Shown one piece after another: positions 39,084 to 50,699 of a stretch of 64,000 nt of DNA (positions are counted from its first letter, which is position 1; each line of letters begins with the position of its first letter). The position numbers and the translations under genes are program-made. The DNA comes from Phallusia mammillata (taxonomy: Eukaryota > Chordata > Ascidiacea > Phlebobranchia > Ascidiidae). Location: positions 107,646-171,645 of the forward strand of contig QLIY01000285.1 in assembly GCA_003260075.1 (NCBI GenBank), in the 5' to 3' direction. Under the pieces are notes generated by a model that did not search any database, was not told the DNA's origin, and worked only from the letters and a program-made list of their open reading frames with translations.

Positions 39084-40680
39084 CCTTTAGAGCAGGAGAA
39101 GCAGGCGCATCAGGTGCTACACAAGGAACATCTTCAGATTGAACTGGGAACTTTTCACACCTAAACTTTTCCGGCCAAGCAAAGTCGAAGCTACAAGTTT
39201 AAAAAAATGAGAATTTTTTAGGTTCTCAGTGAAGCAAAGAAAAGGAAATGTGAAAAATGTAAGGGTGAAAACTCTAAATGAGCTGCTGTTTTTACTTCGA
39301 AATTCTCTGCAGTGACGGGGGGGGGGATACACAAGGAACATCTTCAGATTGAACTGGGAACTTTTCACACCTAAGCTTTTCCGGCCAAGCAAAGTCGAAG
39401 CTGCAAGTTTAAAAATTTGAGATTTTTTTAGGTTCTCAGTGAAGCAAAGAAAAGGAAATGTGGAAAATGTAAGGGTGGAAACTCTAAATGAGCTGCTGTT
39501 TTTACTTCGAAATTCTCTGCAGTGACGAATTATTGACCCTGAATCGTCACGACCTTTTGCTTTACTTGCAAAGAGACAACTTACTGCACGATGCTATACA
39601 CTCGAAAACTTGGAAGATAAGACAATTATTATGTAGCCTACGTAATATGTGATGGAAGGAAGAGCTTTTCTAAAACTTGTATATTTCGAAACACAAACAA
39701 TTCCTTTACCTCATCATAAGGCTTAAGCATCCATCCTGAGCTTGTTGGCACAAATGTCTGCACGGCGGAATTATGTTTCCCTCAGCAGAGCACTTCGGTA
39801 CATAGACAGCACAGAGAAAAAGCTTTAAGTTCGGGGAACAATTCACCTACAAAGGGGGGGGGGTTCACCAGAGCACTTCGGTGCGTAAACAGCACAGAGA
39901 AAAAGCTTTAAGTTCGGGGAACAATTCACCTACAAAATGTATAATTGATAAATTTGTGTTCACTTTGAAAACTAACAATCAATATCACCAAAAAACATTT
40001 AAACGTGATTAAATAAAAAAAACACTGTTTTTTCGTTTGACAATACTTTACATCAAAATGCAAGAGATTCAATCGATATCTCGTAAAAATAAACTTTTCT
40101 TAACCTTCACTAAAGGGTAGAATTGATATAACTCTTGGCCTGCATCGTTCTGAGAATTGTGACCCAGTCTATTTGGAAACTTGGTTGCTTCATATTCTAC
40201 ATAACAAAACGTGTTAATTTACATTCACGTGATTTTAAATTCCATCGATAAAGTATTAATTTCGTCCGACTCTTTGAGAAAAACAAAGCCATAAACATGA
40301 TCGAGTTAGTAGAAAAGCTGTTACTGCCAGGCATAATGCATTAACAAATATGTGGCACTTCCAGCAGTTCTTATTATAACAAGCCGACGTTTCGTTCCAT
40401 ACGAGACACCTTCGTTTGGGTAATGACATAAATAAAAGAAGCTAAGTTTGTGATATTAATTTGCAACAGTTTCACTTTCTAACCAGATCTTAGAATAGCT
40501 CACATGCTGACATTCGACAATTTGCAATAACTGAAAGCACAACTATTTAAACAGCATACGCATATCTTGGCACATTGACAAAGTGATTGGTTCACATTTT
40601 CCGCTTAGAGGATTTCCTTGACAACTTGAAAAAAGAAACAGAGATGTAATTAACATCAAAATCATCTCGTATGTTTTCAT
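39079..40680 (-). CDS. Secreted Frizzled-CRD-only protein (partial Frizzled duplicate)
   Basis: Exons 40560-40680, 40105-40196, 39710-39846 and 39079-39190 join in phase to 462 bases: 153 residues plus TAA. A signal peptide (MKTYEMILMLITSLFLF) is followed by a complete CRD with ten cysteines (CEPITLSMCQD, LGHNSQNDAG, FYPLVK, FLCAVYVPKC, PPCRHLC, FDFAWPEKFRC). A short tail APDAPASPALKE ends before any linker or membrane segment. Exons 2 and 3 have exactly the lengths of Frizzled exons 2 and 3 (92 and 137 bases) and all phases match. By hand, 30 of 43 residues from the first CRD cysteine through YPLVK are identical to the Frizzled next door. There is no netrin-like domain, so it is not a classical sFRP. 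The expected role is binding Wnt outside the cell and modulating the receptor; this is inference. Partial second-haplotype copies of exons 3 and 4 lie at 39864-39935 and 39327-39590 and carry amino-acid changes. Confidence 0.88.
39317..39935. repeat. Second-haplotype copies of CRD-only exons 3 and 4
   Basis: After the G tract 39317-39326, the exon 4 region recurs (39327-39590). After the G tract 39854-39863, the first part of exon 3 recurs (39864-39935). On the gene strand the copies change TTT to CTT (Phe to Leu) in exon 4 and GTA to GCA (Val to Ala) in exon 3. The frame is kept in both copies, as expected for alleles of a functional gene. Confidence 0.75.
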
Positions 40681-40734
40681 TGCGAAAGTATTTAAGTGGT
40701 TCTTAAGTGATAAGCTTGCTATAAAAAGAAAACA

Positions 40735-41275
40735 TGTTTTTTCTTCAGAAACAAACATTTAAGTTTTTAGAACCAAAAGCTTCGGCTGTAAGTTTGACTA
40801 AAACTAACAAACACCTCAACAGTTTGTCAAAATACCCAAAACTTAAAGCTCTTATATCTTAATCTCTCAGTGGGGGGGGGGAGAAAACATGTTATTTTTT
40901 TCAGAAAACAAACTGTTAAGTTTTAGAACCAAAAGCTTCGGCTGTAAATTTGACTAAAACTAACAAACACCTCAACAGGTTGTCAAAATACCCAAAACTT
41001 AAAGCTCTTATATCTTAATCTCTCAGTGGGGGGGGGGTTATAAAACGCATCAAGTAAGAGTTAAAGTAAAGATTTCAAGCAGCACCCGCTCTTAAATATC
41101 CCTCACAGCAAACAACTTTGTAAAGGCGTCGCTTGAAGGCCTCTCGGGGGGGGGGGCCATAAAACGCATCAAGTAAGGGTTAAAGCAAAGATTTCAAGCA
41201 GCACCAGCTCTTAAATGTCCCTCACAGCAAACAACTTTGTAAAGGCGTCGCTTGAAGGCCTCTCGGGAAATTACA
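40735..41275. repeat. Upstream region of CRD-only gene, copies joined by G tracts
   Basis: About 40735-40871 recurs at 40882-41027, and about 41038-41145 recurs at 41157-41266. G tracts lie at 40872-40881, 41028-41037 and 41146-41156. The same sequence, more diverged, is found at about 50700-51040 downstream of gene B. Confidence 0.8.
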
Positions 41276-41742
41276 CAATAATCCGATGGCCAACACGACA
41301 GCTGCAACAAGGTCAAAACAATTCCTGAGGCTAGTTTCGGTTTCGGTTGCGATTAAGATTTCCTTTCTTCCTTCAATGCGCTATCTCAGAAAAATGACAT
41401 AAATTGCACTTTTCAGGACTTCTGTTCAAACAGTTTGAGAAGATTTTGATAAGTTATATTATTTTTTACAGTGACAACAGGAATACATAAATGTCTTCAT
41501 TTTGTGGTATAAGTTAAGCCCTATTTCATTCATACGCATGGTTAAGAGCAAGAAATATTTTGATAAAAGATACAAAACTGGTCGCATATTACAATTTCCA
41601 GAGAATATTTTGGCATCCCCTTCACTAAACCCAAGATTTACATCAACGGCATGTTTTTGATATGTTTGTTACGATTTTAGTATGAACACTAGCAAGTTAG
41701 TTAACCTTTATTAACCCCTGATAACAAATAACGTATATATGG

Positions 41743-41748
41743 TTTATT
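41743..41748 (-). promoter_or_regulatory. AATAAA poly(A) signal of gene A
   Basis: TTTATT on the plus strand, about 145 bases past the gene A stop. The same signal and flanks are conserved after copies B (51442-51447), C (61419-61424, plus strand) and D (63324-63329). Confidence 0.65.
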
Positions 41749-41889
41749 ATGATCAAATCGAAACGGTATACATTCAGCAAAATTTGGTTACAGCAAAATA
41801 GGTTGGAAAACAGTTTTACTTAAAGATTCGAGAAATATCAAAAATAATATTGGTGGCTTGGTTGTTTGTCGTCATCTATAGGTGGTCTT

Positions 41890-42747
41890 CTAAATTCCCC
41901 ATTCCAGTATATAAGGGTTGAAACAACGGCATTGATTCTTTACGTAACCCTCTGAAATAGACAAGTGAGTGTAATAAGTAAAATGTGTTAATAAACAAGT
42001 AAGGTTGAGAAGTACAAGTTATTTTTTAATAACTGCAAAGTCTAAGACGGAAGCGTTATTTTAAGAGAATTTTAGTTAAAAACAGTAATAAATTGTTTTT
42101 ATGTGTAAATGGAGCAATCTTTTGGTTATGATCGTTTTGTTATTGTTTTGATTCCACACATCTTACACCACAACGAATTTTAAGCTAGAAAATACTGCTT
42201 TAAAATATTTGCCAAATACGTAGCCTATATTGATTAACCCCAATTGATTATGTGACGTTATTTTTCAGGATTTACGACTTTTGGCCAAATGCGTTTGAGA
42301 TTTTTAAGACGCGCTTTGGACCATGCAATTCCATCAGTACCAAACGAACCCGCCGATTTCATGGGTACCATGTTAGCTCCACTCTTGCGAAACAAATTAA
42401 TTGTTGGTAGAGCAACCAACACGAGAACTCACAGACAAGCCTGCTATTTTCCAAAAGGTGGCACAACCGAGCATTGCCATGGCAATAATTACTGACTCAG
42501 CAAATTGGTCAGCAATTATTGCCATAATAAAAGCTTATGCTCCGTTGCGCCATTTTTTGGAAATTCGAAGCCTGGCTGTGAGCACTTCTGTTAATAGATT
42601 TTCCTCAATTGTTTAAATTATTATTTGTTTTGGGCCAGCGAGTGCTAAGTAGGAAAGAGTTATATATTTTGGTTTGTTAGTTTTTAAGTGAAGCAGTGGC
42701 GATGACGCCTAATTTTCCCGTTCTAGTGTTTTTATGTAGTGGTAAAA

Positions 42748-42824
<77 letters not shown>

Positions 42825-45800
42825 AAATCATTCATTGTTTTTCCACAACAAGTTAGAGAACAAATTACTCACCAGCTTCACACCGGTCATAACACATGTC
42901 ACAATTATTACAATCTGGACATCTATTCTGCATGCACGTATCAAAATCACCAGGTGTCACTGCAACAAATAAAAAAGTTTTAATTTGAAAACCTTATTTG
43001 ACTGTTCACTTTCTGACCTAAGAACTCCAGGCTTTAAAGTGGGTTTTAAACTCCAGGCATTAAAGCGACTAGAGTAAAGGCAAAACACCAAAAGAGCTTA
43101 TAAAATGAAGTGACTATTTAGTGTTCAACCCATACTTGTATTCTCTAAACGTAAAGATAAAACGTCCAGCTCATTGCTTCGTGGGTGAAGACTATACCGA
43201 ACCTTATGGCAGTAAACGTAAGTTCAACAAAACACTAAGTCATTCGTCTGTCTAATATTCTTTTTTCTAATTTGAAAGTAACTAATTTATCCTTATGAAA
43301 TCTCTAATCAAAAGAGGCTTCTCTAAAGTAAGCTAGAAAAGGTCAGCCTCTGGTGGGATTCGAACCCACGACAGGAGCTGTAACAAGGCAACGTTGAATT
43401 AAAGGTAACCTCACCTCTGCAGAGAGCAGCACACTTTGGACACGGGATGACCATTGGGTACATTCCTCTGTTCATCTCACATCCCGCTACACATTTGAAC
43501 TTTTCTGAAAAATACAACAATATTATACAACGCCCCGCACAAAATTCTGATTGATAATTTTCAGTTTCTATCATCACAAGGTTTTCGTCACAAGTAAACC
43601 TATGACGTAATGCTACTATGACGTCACAAAAATCCTGTATTATTATTTGAGTGTTTTACCCAAAGAAGCACAGCTAGCTTTTTAATTTTTATGTATTTGC
43701 AAACGCTTTGGAGTTTTCTCAGATTTGGATGCGGTAAGCCTTAAGCTATTTTCTTGGTTTGAGTAAACGTATGACGTCATGTTATTGTGACGTCATCCTG
43801 TGTGTCTTGCAATCGAGTTTAAGACAAGGTTTTGTGTTGATTTCGAAAAAAGCAAGCTAGACTTTTGTGCGAACATTAGGATGTTTTACAGACTTTTAGC
43901 GATCACCGTTTGTTAACAAGCATGATTATTGCAATGGCGTGCTGAGATGAACATACATTCGTACTGGGATCACCCCTAGGGCGCTCATGCGGACCAGTGA
44001 TCACGGCACACTCACATATAAAGCACACTACGACTCAGCTGTTCACAAAGCATTACCATGTGACACAAGTCTTTAATGGGCCTGGTGTACTATGGCGTAG
44101 TATCAAAACGCTTCTTACCTTCACAGTTAGTAAGGCAGTTTTCGCAGGTCGCGAATCGTGTTACATTAAAGTCAGAAGGACACTCAGAGCATGGATTCGT
44201 CCATTGCTCGGCGAGGCACTCGAAGAATGTTTCGTTGGTGGTGGTTTCGTTGATGACTAAAAAGATTATAGAGGTTACTGAACTGTGTAAGTTTGAAAAA
44301 TTACAACTTTTTGTATGAAAGTATCGAGCCACTACTTGATAAGCAGCAGACAATGCACACTGTGTCGCGACATACAAGGTCCATTAGGGCAGCTGGCGAC
44401 GAGAGACCATCTAGCGCAGGGGTCACCAAACTTTTTTCACTGCGGGCCGGATGAGTGCTAATAATGATTCACGCGGGCCGCATAGTTTAAATGCCCTAGC
44501 GCCGTCTTTCCAAACTTAGCCCGCGAGGCGTTTTTAGGTGCGCCAAGATATGGTCTTTCTACAATCCCATTCAAAAAGTAGTCATGCGACTGTTAAACTG
44601 TATAATTAGTCCTATTTTACGAGCAATGCTTGTATATTACGCCACAAGTGAGAACAGAAGGCACTTGTTTGCGCACAATTAACACTTGTAAACTTGTCTG
44701 TGACGTAACAAACTGGATTTGGATCAATCCTGGGCGTTATAATCCTTTGAAACTCGGTAATATCAATTCTGAATATCCCCACAGAAAAAAAATTGTAAGG
44801 AGTAAATTAACTTTTAATGTTACAAAGTCAATAATACAATTTGGCAACCTAAAAAATGTGGTCGCGGGCCGGATGAAATGACCTTGCGGGCCGGATCCGG
44901 CCCGCGGGCCGTAGTTTGGTGACCTCTGGTCTAGCGAATACGGCCGATCTGTCGTCACCAGCTGCACTGATTGGAGACAACACCATTTTTGCAAAGTAAG
45001 AACCGAAACATTTTCGTAACTAATGATTGACTGAAGTTTTAAGATTGATATGCGATAAAACGAAACTTGCAATGAATCGGAATCGCCTAAATTTGTGAAA
45101 AAACCCAACCGTTAAACATTGCAGCTTGTTTTTACAAATATCATTTTGGACTTACATGCGCATTTTGTGAGGATGTAAACAAGACAAAGCGGAGGCACTT
45201 GTTCCAATTCCTGCTCAGTTAGACAGCTCGTTTCGTTGTAACAGGGGGCGCATGGCGGCGGAGGCAGGGTGGTCACATTCTTGGTGCCGTTCGGTCTCAT
45301 CATTTCCATTGCCAGTTTTGCAGGGTTGAGTAGAGAGCTTGATGCTAGGGGTTCTGGTCGGGGGCCTGGGCTTGGGGGGACAGGAGAATCCTCACAGTAA
45401 TTCTCTTTTGCTTCTTTGGCCTCCTCTACAAAACAAACGCAAGTTTTTTTGTTTTCAAGTCAAGTAGTAAGTTTTCACCAATTTGCGTGAAAAAGTTACA
45501 ACACGCATATGGAGCAACATACAGTTTTTGGCCTTTGTTTTTGCGAAAAACAAACAAACAATAACAGCGACTTATAAAAGACACGAAACAAATCAGCAAG
45601 AAATACAAAATCCCAACTTTGTAAATTCGACTTTGAAACTTACCAATACATGGTTTAAGGCATTTTTTGCAAGCCTTGTTGTATTTCTTTAAATCTTTCA
45701 CGGTGACTGCTCCACATTCTTGTTTGCACTGTGAGTTTAATCTCATGGCGCGAAGGACACAGACTCTTCCAAAGTCTGTCTCAAATGGCTCCATGAACTC

Positions 45801-46767
45801 CTCGCCTGCCAGAACAACAGAATTTTTTTCTAGGGATGGGCCGAGCCGAGCCGAGCCAGCACCCGAGTACGGTACCGAGAGCATCGCTGTTTTTAATGCT
45901 CGCTGCTCGGCTGAGCAGTTGCACAAACTGACCCGAGCGTTAGATTTGCATATTCATGCCCTGCTAACATATGTAACTAGTGTTCGAAATGATTCAAAAA
46001 CAAAAATGATTATTTATAATGCGTTAGATGGTAAAAAAAACGCGTACATCTGGGGCCTGTGCAGCTTAATACACCGCTGGTGACGTAAGAGACCTCAAAA
46101 AGAGACAAAGCTTGCGTGGAATTGGGAATGTTCGTGACGTCACAATGCACCGAGCGGGCTCGCCCTATCACCGAGCATTAACGTGGAATCGGTGCTGGGC
46201 AAAAAGAACATTTGCAGTTTTGGCCCATCCCTAAATTTTTCCTTATCAGTTTGGAATAAACGGGATCTTAGTCGAAAACATAAATTACTTTGCCATACTG
46301 TATTTAATGTAACTCAGTATTATGGCATTCATTTCACGCTACAACATAAATACAGAAACAGTACAAATATTTTACTTTATTCTAAGACATTTCCCGGGGT
46401 GCTGGTGAACTAACTATTGTACTTACCGCAAACGTCTTTAAGGCAATCGGTGCAACTGTTGTTTCCTGGGCGGTAACACCTGTTCCTGGTGAAACACCAT
46501 CTTTGGCAGGCTGAAATTGCAGTTCATGAGTTAACTGGATACAATAAAGCTAATTATTCCTAAGAAAGGTTAACTGTAGAATTTAACCGAAACAATATAC
46601 TAATAAGTGTAGGAAAATATCTGGACTTTTACCAGGACGCCTTTAACAACAAGTCACGTATTTATTGAGCAGCAATAATATCAACCCCTGAAATATTTCT
46701 TACCGTTTGTCTGCTGGTACTCTAGGACAAGAGCAAAAAGGAGCAATCCAAACAAAACTTTCAACAT
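41890..46767 (-). CDS. Modular cysteine-rich secreted protein, copy A (intact)
   Basis: Exons 46704-46767, 46427-46510, 45644-45805, 45156-45425, 44119-44256, 43415-43504, 42873-42959 and 41890-41951 join to 957 bases: 318 residues plus TAG. Every intron is phase 1, and the six internal exons (84, 162, 270, 138, 90, 87 bases) are all multiples of three. Exon 1 is a signal peptide (MLKVLFGLLLFALVLEYQQT). Each internal exon encodes a module of 5-6 cysteines built on CxxC and CxxxC pairs, for example CQRWCFTRNRC, CKKCLKPC, CAPCYNETSC, CSECPSDF, CENCLTNC, CPKCAALC and CPDCNNCDMC. The last adds CRC and stops. In total 37 cysteines and no membrane segment. Exon 4 also has a Pro-rich linker followed by NPAKLAMEMM. 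I do not recognise the family. An extracellular disulfide-rich role is inferred from the signal peptide and the even number of cysteines in most modules. Intron 2 carries a TIR element, intron 4 a hAT inside a foldback, and intron 6 a tRNA-like SINE relic. Confidence 0.85.
42450..42563. mobile_element. Foldback element in gene A intron 7
   Basis: Inverted arms CCAAAAGGTGGCACAACCGA and the complement of CGTTGCGCCATTTTTTGG, with matching inner GGCAATAATT, surround a short loop. Copies B, C and D lack this segment at the same intron position, so it inserted in copy A after duplication. Confidence 0.6.
42748..42823. other. 76-base G tract (gap placeholder)
   Basis: Pure G run about 50 bases past the gene A exon 7 donor. 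Any sequence of intron 7 at this point is unresolved. The glycine-rich open frames across it are artefacts. Confidence 0.75.
43343..43390 (-). repeat. tRNA-like SINE relic in gene A intron 6
   Basis: On the gene strand the sequence includes GTGGGTTCGAATCCCACC, a T-arm with B-box core. A shorter homologous piece lies at the same intron position of gene C (60030-60065, GTGGGTCGAATCCCACC). It was therefore present before the gene duplicated. There is no complete tRNA cloverleaf. Confidence 0.6.
44417..44928. mobile_element. hAT element, 512 bp, inside a foldback in intron 4 of gene A
   Basis: Ends CAGGGGTCACCAAACTTTTT and GTAGTTTGGTGACCTCTG are inverted. Flanking 8-base repeats ATCTAGCG/GTCTAGCG. 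It sits between the arms of the CAGCTG foldback element. Related to the copy at 48130-48601. No transposase frame: non-autonomous. Confidence 0.88.
45831..46233. mobile_element. TIR element TAGGGATGGGCC, 403 bp, intron 2 of gene A
   Basis: Ends TAGGGATGGGCCGAGCC and GTTTTGGCCCATCCCTA are inverted. The left interior is rich in CCGAG repeats. The flanks are T-rich, so a target duplication cannot be told apart. A truncated relative is at 17723-17766. No transposase. Confidence 0.75.
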
Positions 46768-46856
46768 TTTTTCCGAAGTCGGTTTTAACCAGAAAATAAT
46801 TGCTATTTTAGAAACACCGAAAATAAACAGTAGGTCATCATAAACGTAATATAAGG

Positions 46857-47052
46857 CAGTGGTCGGCAACCACCGGTCCGTGAGGGGTTTGTTACCGGGC
46901 CGCATAAAACTTGCTCAAGGTTCACATTGAATCAAAGTTGTAATAACCGTAATTAGTTTTCAGTGCTGAACATTTGTGGCTTTTAAGGCAAGTCTGTGAT
47001 AAAAGTTTCAGTTTCAAACCGGTCCGCAGTGCAAAAAGGTGGCCGACCCCTG
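46857..47052. mobile_element. hAT-type MITE, 196 bp, upstream of gene A
   Basis: Ends CAGTGGTCGGCAACCACCGG and GGTGGCCGACCCCTG. The homologous upstream sequence of gene C runs AGCAAATCTTTATTTTACG without the element, so C preserves an unoccupied site. The target duplication is degraded. Confidence 0.7.
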
Positions 47053-47744
47053 CGTTGAAGGTTTGCTACACACATCGTTTAAACATCGTGCACCGTTACA
47101 GCCCCGTCAAGTAATATTTGTTTATTAGTTTTACTTTCGAACAAACCCCTATTCAAAACCTTGCTCATTGTTCTTAGTTACTTGCTTTGCCAAATCTAAG
47201 CAAGCAAACATGTTAGATTGCTACAAGACACTACCAGTTAAGGTGGCGAATAAACTAAGCGTTTTGAAGCCAGCCCAGCACATTGAACAACTTGCCCATG
47301 CTACCAGATGCTATTGTCCCTATTTCTTAACTTTTCCTCGCTTTTTTATAACAGTCCTGCCTTTTTCGTGTATGTGAGCAGTTTTTGTCGGGGAGGGTTT
47401 CATGCGTTCGGTAGCGGAAGATGACTTATCTAATGCTTATTATGTTCGATTGTCACCTAAAGCCCGTTCCAGGTACGCAGATTAATCACCGTTGCACGCA
47501 GGGGTGGCGTGATCGGTAAACATGCTGGTAAGTAGGTCACAAAATGTATGTCCGCTAGACGACGTTTTACCGAGTGCAATCGCAGTTTGGATGTCTTGAT
47601 TTCGACCACACGAGGTTGGACGCATTCGATCTCGTTCGATCTCGAAAATTAGGCAACCTCCGGTTTGATCAGTACTTAGATGGGTGAATAGGAATACCAA
47701 GTTTTGTAGTCATATTTTGTTTAAAAAAAACATCTACAACTTGA

Positions 47745-47868
47745 GGCAGCAAAGTTGGCCGAATGGTGCAGGGCGCCAGACCCTAATAGAAGCACAAAAC
47801 TGGTCAAATTCGTCCTCGGGAGCTTACTAGGTCCAAACCCCGTATTAAAAAATATAAAAAAAAAATAC
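47745..47868 (+). mobile_element. tRNA-derived SINE
   Basis: A-box-like TTGGCCGAATGGTGCAGG, B-box-like GGTCCAAACCCCG about 70 bases on, then an A-rich tail. Same family as the SINE at 54310-54430. Confidence 0.65.
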
Positions 47869-47910
47869 AGGCTGATTGGTCTGATGCATAAAATGCAAGA
47901 AACCTTAGAG

Positions 47911-48704
47911 CAGTGCTTCTCAAACTGTGGTACACGTACTGCAAGTGATACGTCAGGGCTTTTTAGGTGGGACGCGAGTAGCTTTCTTCTTTACTTAATT
48001 CAAGCCACATCAAGAATTGCTGCTCAACAGACCCAACTGATGAGCCCTTTTTTGCTGTACCATTGTCTAGGATTTTGTAGGAATTTCTAACATGCTTGTC
48101 TCATAAATTAGCTAGTGTATACACTAGACCAGGGGTCACCAAACGGCCCGCGGGCCGGATCCGGCCCAGTTTTTGGTTTGCTAAATTGTATTGATAACTT
48201 TGTAACATTAAAAAAATATTCTACGAAAGTTTTCCTCTCGCGATATGTAGAATTGATATTACCTTGTTTTATGGGATTACAACGCCCAGGATTGATTCGA
48301 AGCCAGTTTGTTATGTCACAAACAAGTCTACAAGTGTTAATTGTGCGCAAACATTTGCCTTCTTTGGTTACTTGTGACGTAATATGCAAGTATTGTTGGT
48401 AAGATGGGGCTAACTATACAGTTTAACAGTCGCATCACCAGATTTTAAAAGGGATTGTAGAAAGGCCATATCTTAGCCCCCTATAAAAATCGCTTGCGGG
48501 CAATGTTTGGAAAGACGGCGCTGGGGCATGTAAACAATGCGGCCCGCGCGAATTATTATTAAAGTTACCGGCGCGCAGTGAAAAAAGTTTGGTGACCCCT
48601 GCACTAGACTATAGTCAAGAAGAACTTTTGGTCTATTCAAACAAGATTTAGGTGGTACATAGCGATAGAAAAAGTCGCCATTGCGATAAGTTTGAGAACC
48701 CCTG
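47911..48704. mobile_element. hAT element interrupted by a second hAT
   Basis: Ends CAGTGCTTCTCAAACTG and AAGTTTGAGAACCCCTG are inverted. Flanking 8-base repeats CCTTAGAG/CCTTAAAG. The element at 48130-48601 is inserted within it. Confidence 0.8.
48130..48601. mobile_element. hAT element nested in another hAT, 472 bp
   Basis: Ends CAGGGGTCACCAAACGG and TTTGGTGACCCCTG. Perfect 8-base target duplication CACTAGAC on both sides. Same family as 44417-44928, in opposite internal orientation. The intact target duplication suggests recent insertion. Confidence 0.9.
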
Positions 48705-49487
48705 CCTTAAAGGGTATTCGTTCCTGATAGTGGCCTGGGTTCAAACCCTTCAAAGCAACAAGACACCGTGCAGAGTATAAAGGGAAACCGAAGCACAGCC
48801 TACATAACAGCTATTGTCAATGTATTCGGTTCTGTGATGTTTTTGAGGAATCTTAACCAAAGCTTAAGGAAATTTTTAATGTTAAGGACCTATGAAGGAC
48901 AAGTGTTATTTTACTGACCTGACTTTGAAGTAAGAGTTAAGGTTTGTACGTGGAAATCCAACACAACATGTCAGTTATAAAGCTATTTCAGTGAGATGTA
49001 ATGGATTATTTTGCAGTGTTCACCAAGCCGAAAATAGCTGCGCAACGTTAAGACGTTATAAAGCGCGACACAATTGGCTGATAGATGGTAGACGCGCTGC
49101 AGCTACACCGTTACTATACAAGCGTCATGTGACAACTCGTCATTATCCACCAATTCTGCCCGTCACGTTTCGCGCTCTATAAACGTTTCCATGTTTTATT
49201 TTTTATGACAGATGTATCAGGAAAGCAGACAGAAAACTCACTGTTTTCACAAAACAGTTTTATAAAACAAAGAGTCAATTTGGACTTTTTAAGAATATGT
49301 TTTTGCTTCTAAAAGTTGGGACTGACCGTTCCAGTTCTTACTTCATTTGACTCAAATTTAAATAAAAAGTGCATTTTAATTTCACCCGAAATTTTGAACT
49401 GATATTGAGCAATAAATTAGCAGGCAATATATCATTATGAAACAACAGCACGCTTCAGTTTGCAGTGTTGCAACAAACCAGCTAATG

Positions 49488-49930
49488 CAGGGGTACCCAA
49501 CCTTTTTTGCTGCTCGTACCCCTGTGTCAGGCCAGAGTATTCTTCGTACCCCCAAAAAATTCTAATAGAAATTTTTCATATATATGTTGCTAAATTATAC
49601 ATTGCTTTTATAGCTCAATCAAACACTTCCTTTATCTGTGCATTTTCTTCCTAACTTTGTGCTTTGTTGCTCATTGCTGGCACCAAGTGAAAAAGCATTG
49701 TTATGAGGCAATGAGTCTTTTTACTAAAAAACAACGATTATTTGTTGATAATTGTTTTTGTTAAAAGCAAAGACCATAATGGCATAAGCATAATATCATT
49801 TACATTTCAAAATTAACTGTACTGTGAAATCTGTTTGAAAAGCTGCTTTGTGGCCAAAGGATCTTTGTACCCCTTGATGTTCAATCTCGTACCCCCAAGG
49901 GGTACGAGTACCCCCGGTTGGGAACCCCCG
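49488..49930. mobile_element. hAT element, 443 bp
   Basis: Ends CAGGGGTACCCAACCTTTTT and CCGGTTGGGAACCCCCG. Perfect 8-base target duplication AGCTAATG. No transposase frame. Confidence 0.9.
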
Positions 49931-50699
49931 AGCTAATGTATCACATGATTGACACAAACAACTTTCTTTAAAAATTTTAAATTCAGTAGCCTATGTAGAT
50001 AATTTGGGTGAGTGTCTCTGATTCTGTTGATGTTAAGAACCGTTGAAACGCATTGTTGCCCGAAAACAGCAGGAATAATAGCAACGCTTGCAATTACCAA
50101 TTGCCTCTTGCTGCATGCTTAGTGTCATGTGATTGGAAAGAATAATCACAATAGGACACATTGCACAGCTAGCTGCTCATAGTTTGTTTTCGACATCTAA
50201 ACACCATGCAAGCTTACAGGTTTACCTTTTTCTCTTTGCCAGGATAGAGTGGAAGATGACTTATTCTCACATGTTTGCGGTGCTTTGTTCTAAGGCTGTT
50301 ACCGAGCCTGTTTCTTCGAAAACGTATTAATCACATTTCTGATAAGCAATCGACATCCTCTTTCCATTTTTTGTGTGTTGTGCAGAGCTGTGTGTTGTTC
50401 TACTGGCTGGTTATCAACCAGAGACAGCACAAAACGAAACAAATCCAATTAAATAAAGACCTAATTGAACAGAGGAAGTATTTCTTCAGCAAAAATCTCC
50501 CAATAATATTAATATGCTGGAGATTGGCAAACAAGTTCTTTTATAAGCCAAATTTCCTATCTCCACCGTACCCAGTGTTTGCAAGCTGTAAAAAGATGTT
50601 AAAGGCCTACAGTGTGTTTTTAAACGCAAATAGTAGCGCTAACTCGGAGGCTTTTACTGTTTAATGTGCTATTGAAAAAAGGAAACAATTTTTTTGAAG

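Noticed and set aside
39327..39590. Extra exon of the CRD-only gene
   Set aside because: It is a near copy of exon 4 lying after a G tract; its 3' part is cut off and it would duplicate the domain end. Haplotype copy.
39079..40680. Classical secreted Frizzled-related protein
   Set aside because: There is no netrin-like domain after the CRD. The exon structure is that of the neighbouring Frizzled.
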